Below are positions 5,938-6,734 of a stretch of 6,734 bases of DNA, one piece after another (positions within the stretch are counted from its first letter, which is position 1; every line of letters begins with the position of its first letter). Source of the stretch: an uncultured Caryophanales bacterium (GTDB taxonomy: Bacteria > Bacillota_I > Bacilli_A > RF39 > UBA660); NCBI GenBank assembly GCA_947303225.1, contig CAMYXG010000065.1, positions 1-6,734 of the forward strand, read 5' to 3'. A program made the translations under genes and the position numbers. The notes below the pieces were generated by a model. It worked only from the letters and a program-made list of their open reading frames with translations. It ran no database searches and had not been told where the DNA came from.

Positions 5938-6392
5938 AGAATTGCCTCACATAATTCTTCATACTTCTTTCCATATGGTGTGATTGTAATAATACGTTTA
6001 TCTTCATCTTCAGAAGAACTTTTTATTTTGATGTCTAGTCGATTCTCAGGTAAATAATCGGGAATCATATCAGCCCATTCAATAATGGTAATCCCTTTTT
6101 TAGTATAATACTCTTCAATTCCTAAATCATCTACTTTTCCATCTAAACGGTAAACATCCATATGGTATAATGGTAATTCTCCCGAAGTATATTCTTTAAT
6201 AATATTAAAGGTAGGAGATGTAACTTCTTCTTTTACTTCTAGTGCTTGAGCAAAACCTTTCGTAAAAACAGTCTTTCCACATCCAAGGTCACCTTTTAAA
6301 CAGATTACCATGTTAGGAAATTTCTCTGACTCTATATTTTGAGCTAGTTCAATTGTTTCTTCTTCTGAATATGTTGTTATTTTAAAATCCAT
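5934..6392 (-). CDS. tsaE: tRNA threonylcarbamoyladenosine biosynthesis ATPase TsaE
   Basis: TsaE (YjeE family) is the small P-loop ATPase that binds the TsaB-TsaD complex and drives repeated rounds of t6A synthesis. With the start chosen here the product has 152 residues, normal for the family. It shows the Walker A GDLGCGKT, the VTSPTFNIIKEY switch region, LYHMDVYRLDG and IIEWADMIPDYLP, which is the usual conserved Glu-Trp segment. The start is ATG at 6392 because AGGTGA (6403-6398) lies five bases before it. Two earlier in-frame starts, GTG at 6401 and ATG at 6398, fall within or at the edge of this ribosome binding site and would add only three residues at most. It is the first gene after the rRNA operon terminator, followed by tsaB with a 4-base overlap. 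Confidence 0.95.
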   Translation of the reverse strand: MDFKITTYSEEETIELAQNIESEKFPNMVICLKGDLGCGKTVFTKGFAQALEVKEEVTSPTFNIIKEYTSGELPLYHMDVYRLDGKVDDLGIEEYYTKKGITIIEWADMIPDYLPENRLDIKIKSSSEDEDKRIITITPYGKKYEELCEAIL

Positions 6393-6410
6393 TTTCATCA
6401 CCTAGAAATT

Positions 6411-6438
6411 ATTATATCAAAAAAAAAGAGTTATACAA
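6411..6438 (-). promoter_or_regulatory. Predicted promoter of tsaE-tsaB-rimI
   Basis: The minus strand has a perfect TATAAT (6416-6411) preceded by TGA, an extended -10 as at fucO. A weak TTGTAT (6438-6433, three of six) lies 16 bp upstream inside the rRNA terminator hairpin. The predicted start would leave only about 12 bases of leader, with the ribosome binding site almost at the 5' end. The alternative is expression by read-through from the rRNA operon. Confidence 0.45.
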
Positions 6439-6443
6439 CTCTT
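6419..6443 (-). terminator. Intrinsic terminator of the rRNA operon
   Basis: On the minus strand AAGAGTT (6443-6437) and AACTCTT (6432-6426) form a 7-bp stem with a 4-base loop, followed directly by a long uninterrupted T-run to 6419. It lies about 80 bp after the 5S gene. Confidence 0.8.
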
Positions 6444-6462
6444 AACTAATATATTTTTTTAT

Positions 6463-6500
6463 AAAAATGTCTAATTACAATATTATTTGTAAAAATTAGA
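6463..6500 (-). terminator. Possible first hairpin/terminator after 5S rRNA
   Basis: The minus strand can fold as TCTAATT (6500-6494), a TTT bulge, ACAA, a 6-base loop, TTGT and AATTAGA (6476-6470), followed by CA and five T. It is A/T-rich and bulged, so it may be a weak terminator or an rRNA processing structure rather than the main stop. Confidence 0.4.
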
Positions 6501-6521
6501 TTATTTTATTAATAAAAAAAA

Positions 6522-6629
6522 TTCTTGGCAACGTCCTATCTTCGCATACACTATTGTCGGCGATGAGTGGCTTAACTTCTGTGTTCGGGATGGGAACAGG
6601 TGTACCTCACTCTCTATCGTTACCAAGAA
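6522..6629 (-). rRNA. rrf: 5S ribosomal RNA
   Basis: The minus strand contains the conserved 5S core CCCATCCCGAACACAGAAGT (about 6598-6579) and the closing block GAAGATAGGACGTTGCCA. The ends pair as TTCTTGG (6629-6623) with CCAAGAA (6528-6522), forming helix I and fixing the limits to within a few bases. The length of about 108 is slightly short for a bacterial 5S rRNA. It follows the 23S gene after a spacer of about 58 bp, the usual 23S-5S order. Confidence 0.95.
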
Positions 6630-6634
6630 AATAT

Positions 6635-6650
6635 AGAGAAATAATTCTCT
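6635..6650 (-). other. Small hairpin in the 23S-5S spacer
   Basis: AGAGAA (6635-6640) and TTCTCT (6645-6650) form a 6-bp stem with a 4-base loop just before the 5S 5' end. No long T-run follows on the minus strand. It may take part in processing of the rRNA precursor. Confidence 0.3.
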
Positions 6651-6687
6651 GAAAACATAGATATTGTGTTCATCAAATGATTAAATT

Positions 6688-6734
6688 ATGATTAAATCCT
6701 CGATCTATTAGTACTGGTCAACTCAAAATGTCAC
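6688..6734 (-). rRNA. rrl: 23S ribosomal RNA, 3' end (partial, runs off the window)
   Basis: The minus strand reads GACCAGTACTAATAGATCGA followed by GGATTTAATCAT, which is the well-known 3' terminal sequence of Bacillota 23S rRNA. Only about 47 bases are inside the window, and the rest extends beyond the right edge. The exact 3' end is uncertain by several bases. Confidence 0.93.

Noticed and set aside
6390..6401. Longer tsaE reading from GTG 6401 or ATG 6398
   Set aside because: Both codons overlap or abut the AGGTGA ribosome binding site that properly serves ATG 6392, and they add only two or three residues with no family support.

Overview
The window reads as chromosomal DNA from a low-GC, anaerobic-type Bacillota (Firmicutes), probably Clostridia or a related gut lineage. 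The grounds are the strongly A/T-rich codon use, consensus AGGAGG-type ribosome binding sites, short stem plus T-tract terminators, a Bacillota-type 5S rRNA, and a gene typical of amino-acid-fermenting anaerobes. The genetic code is standard: Trp is TGG, and TGA and TAA are stops. Every supported gene lies on the minus strand, so transcription runs from right to left in these coordinates.

Right end (6522-6734): the last bases of a 23S rRNA and a complete 5S rRNA form the tail of an rRNA operon. About 80 bp of A/T-rich DNA with two hairpins follows, the second a good intrinsic terminator.

Middle (3060-6416): directly behind the rRNA terminator is a tightly coupled unit, tsaE-tsaB-rimI, with two ATGA overlaps. 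It ends in a terminator that overlaps the rimI stop. Next come a single gene for an unrecognised membrane-anchored protein, with its own promoter and terminator, and then tsaD with its own terminator. TsaB, TsaD and TsaE act together, with TsaC (not in this window), to make the t6A modification of tRNAs that read ANN codons. RimI acetylates ribosomal protein S18. The rRNA-to-tsaD stretch is therefore translation-related apart from the membrane protein.

Left (1-3010): a two-gene operon encodes a FucO-type iron-dependent alcohol dehydrogenase (lactaldehyde / 1,2-propanediol oxidoreductase) and a stand-alone FIST-domain protein. After a terminator comes a separately promoted gene for the N-terminal part of a 2,4-diaminopentanoate-dehydrogenase-like enzyme. 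The fucO and dehydrogenase promoters share a near-identical 16-bp element at the same position relative to the -35 and -10, which suggests joint control. The dehydrogenase reading frame breaks abruptly near position 113. The first ~113 bp have higher GC in part, do not continue the protein, and look like a rearrangement junction, a truncation or an assembly/contig-end artefact.

No CRISPR array, insertion sequence, tRNA or known riboswitch was found. There is no gene-free stretch over 300 bases. I do not see an obviously new defence or mobile system; the most interesting points are the shared operator-like element, the FIST/FucO/dehydrogenase association and the broken left end.
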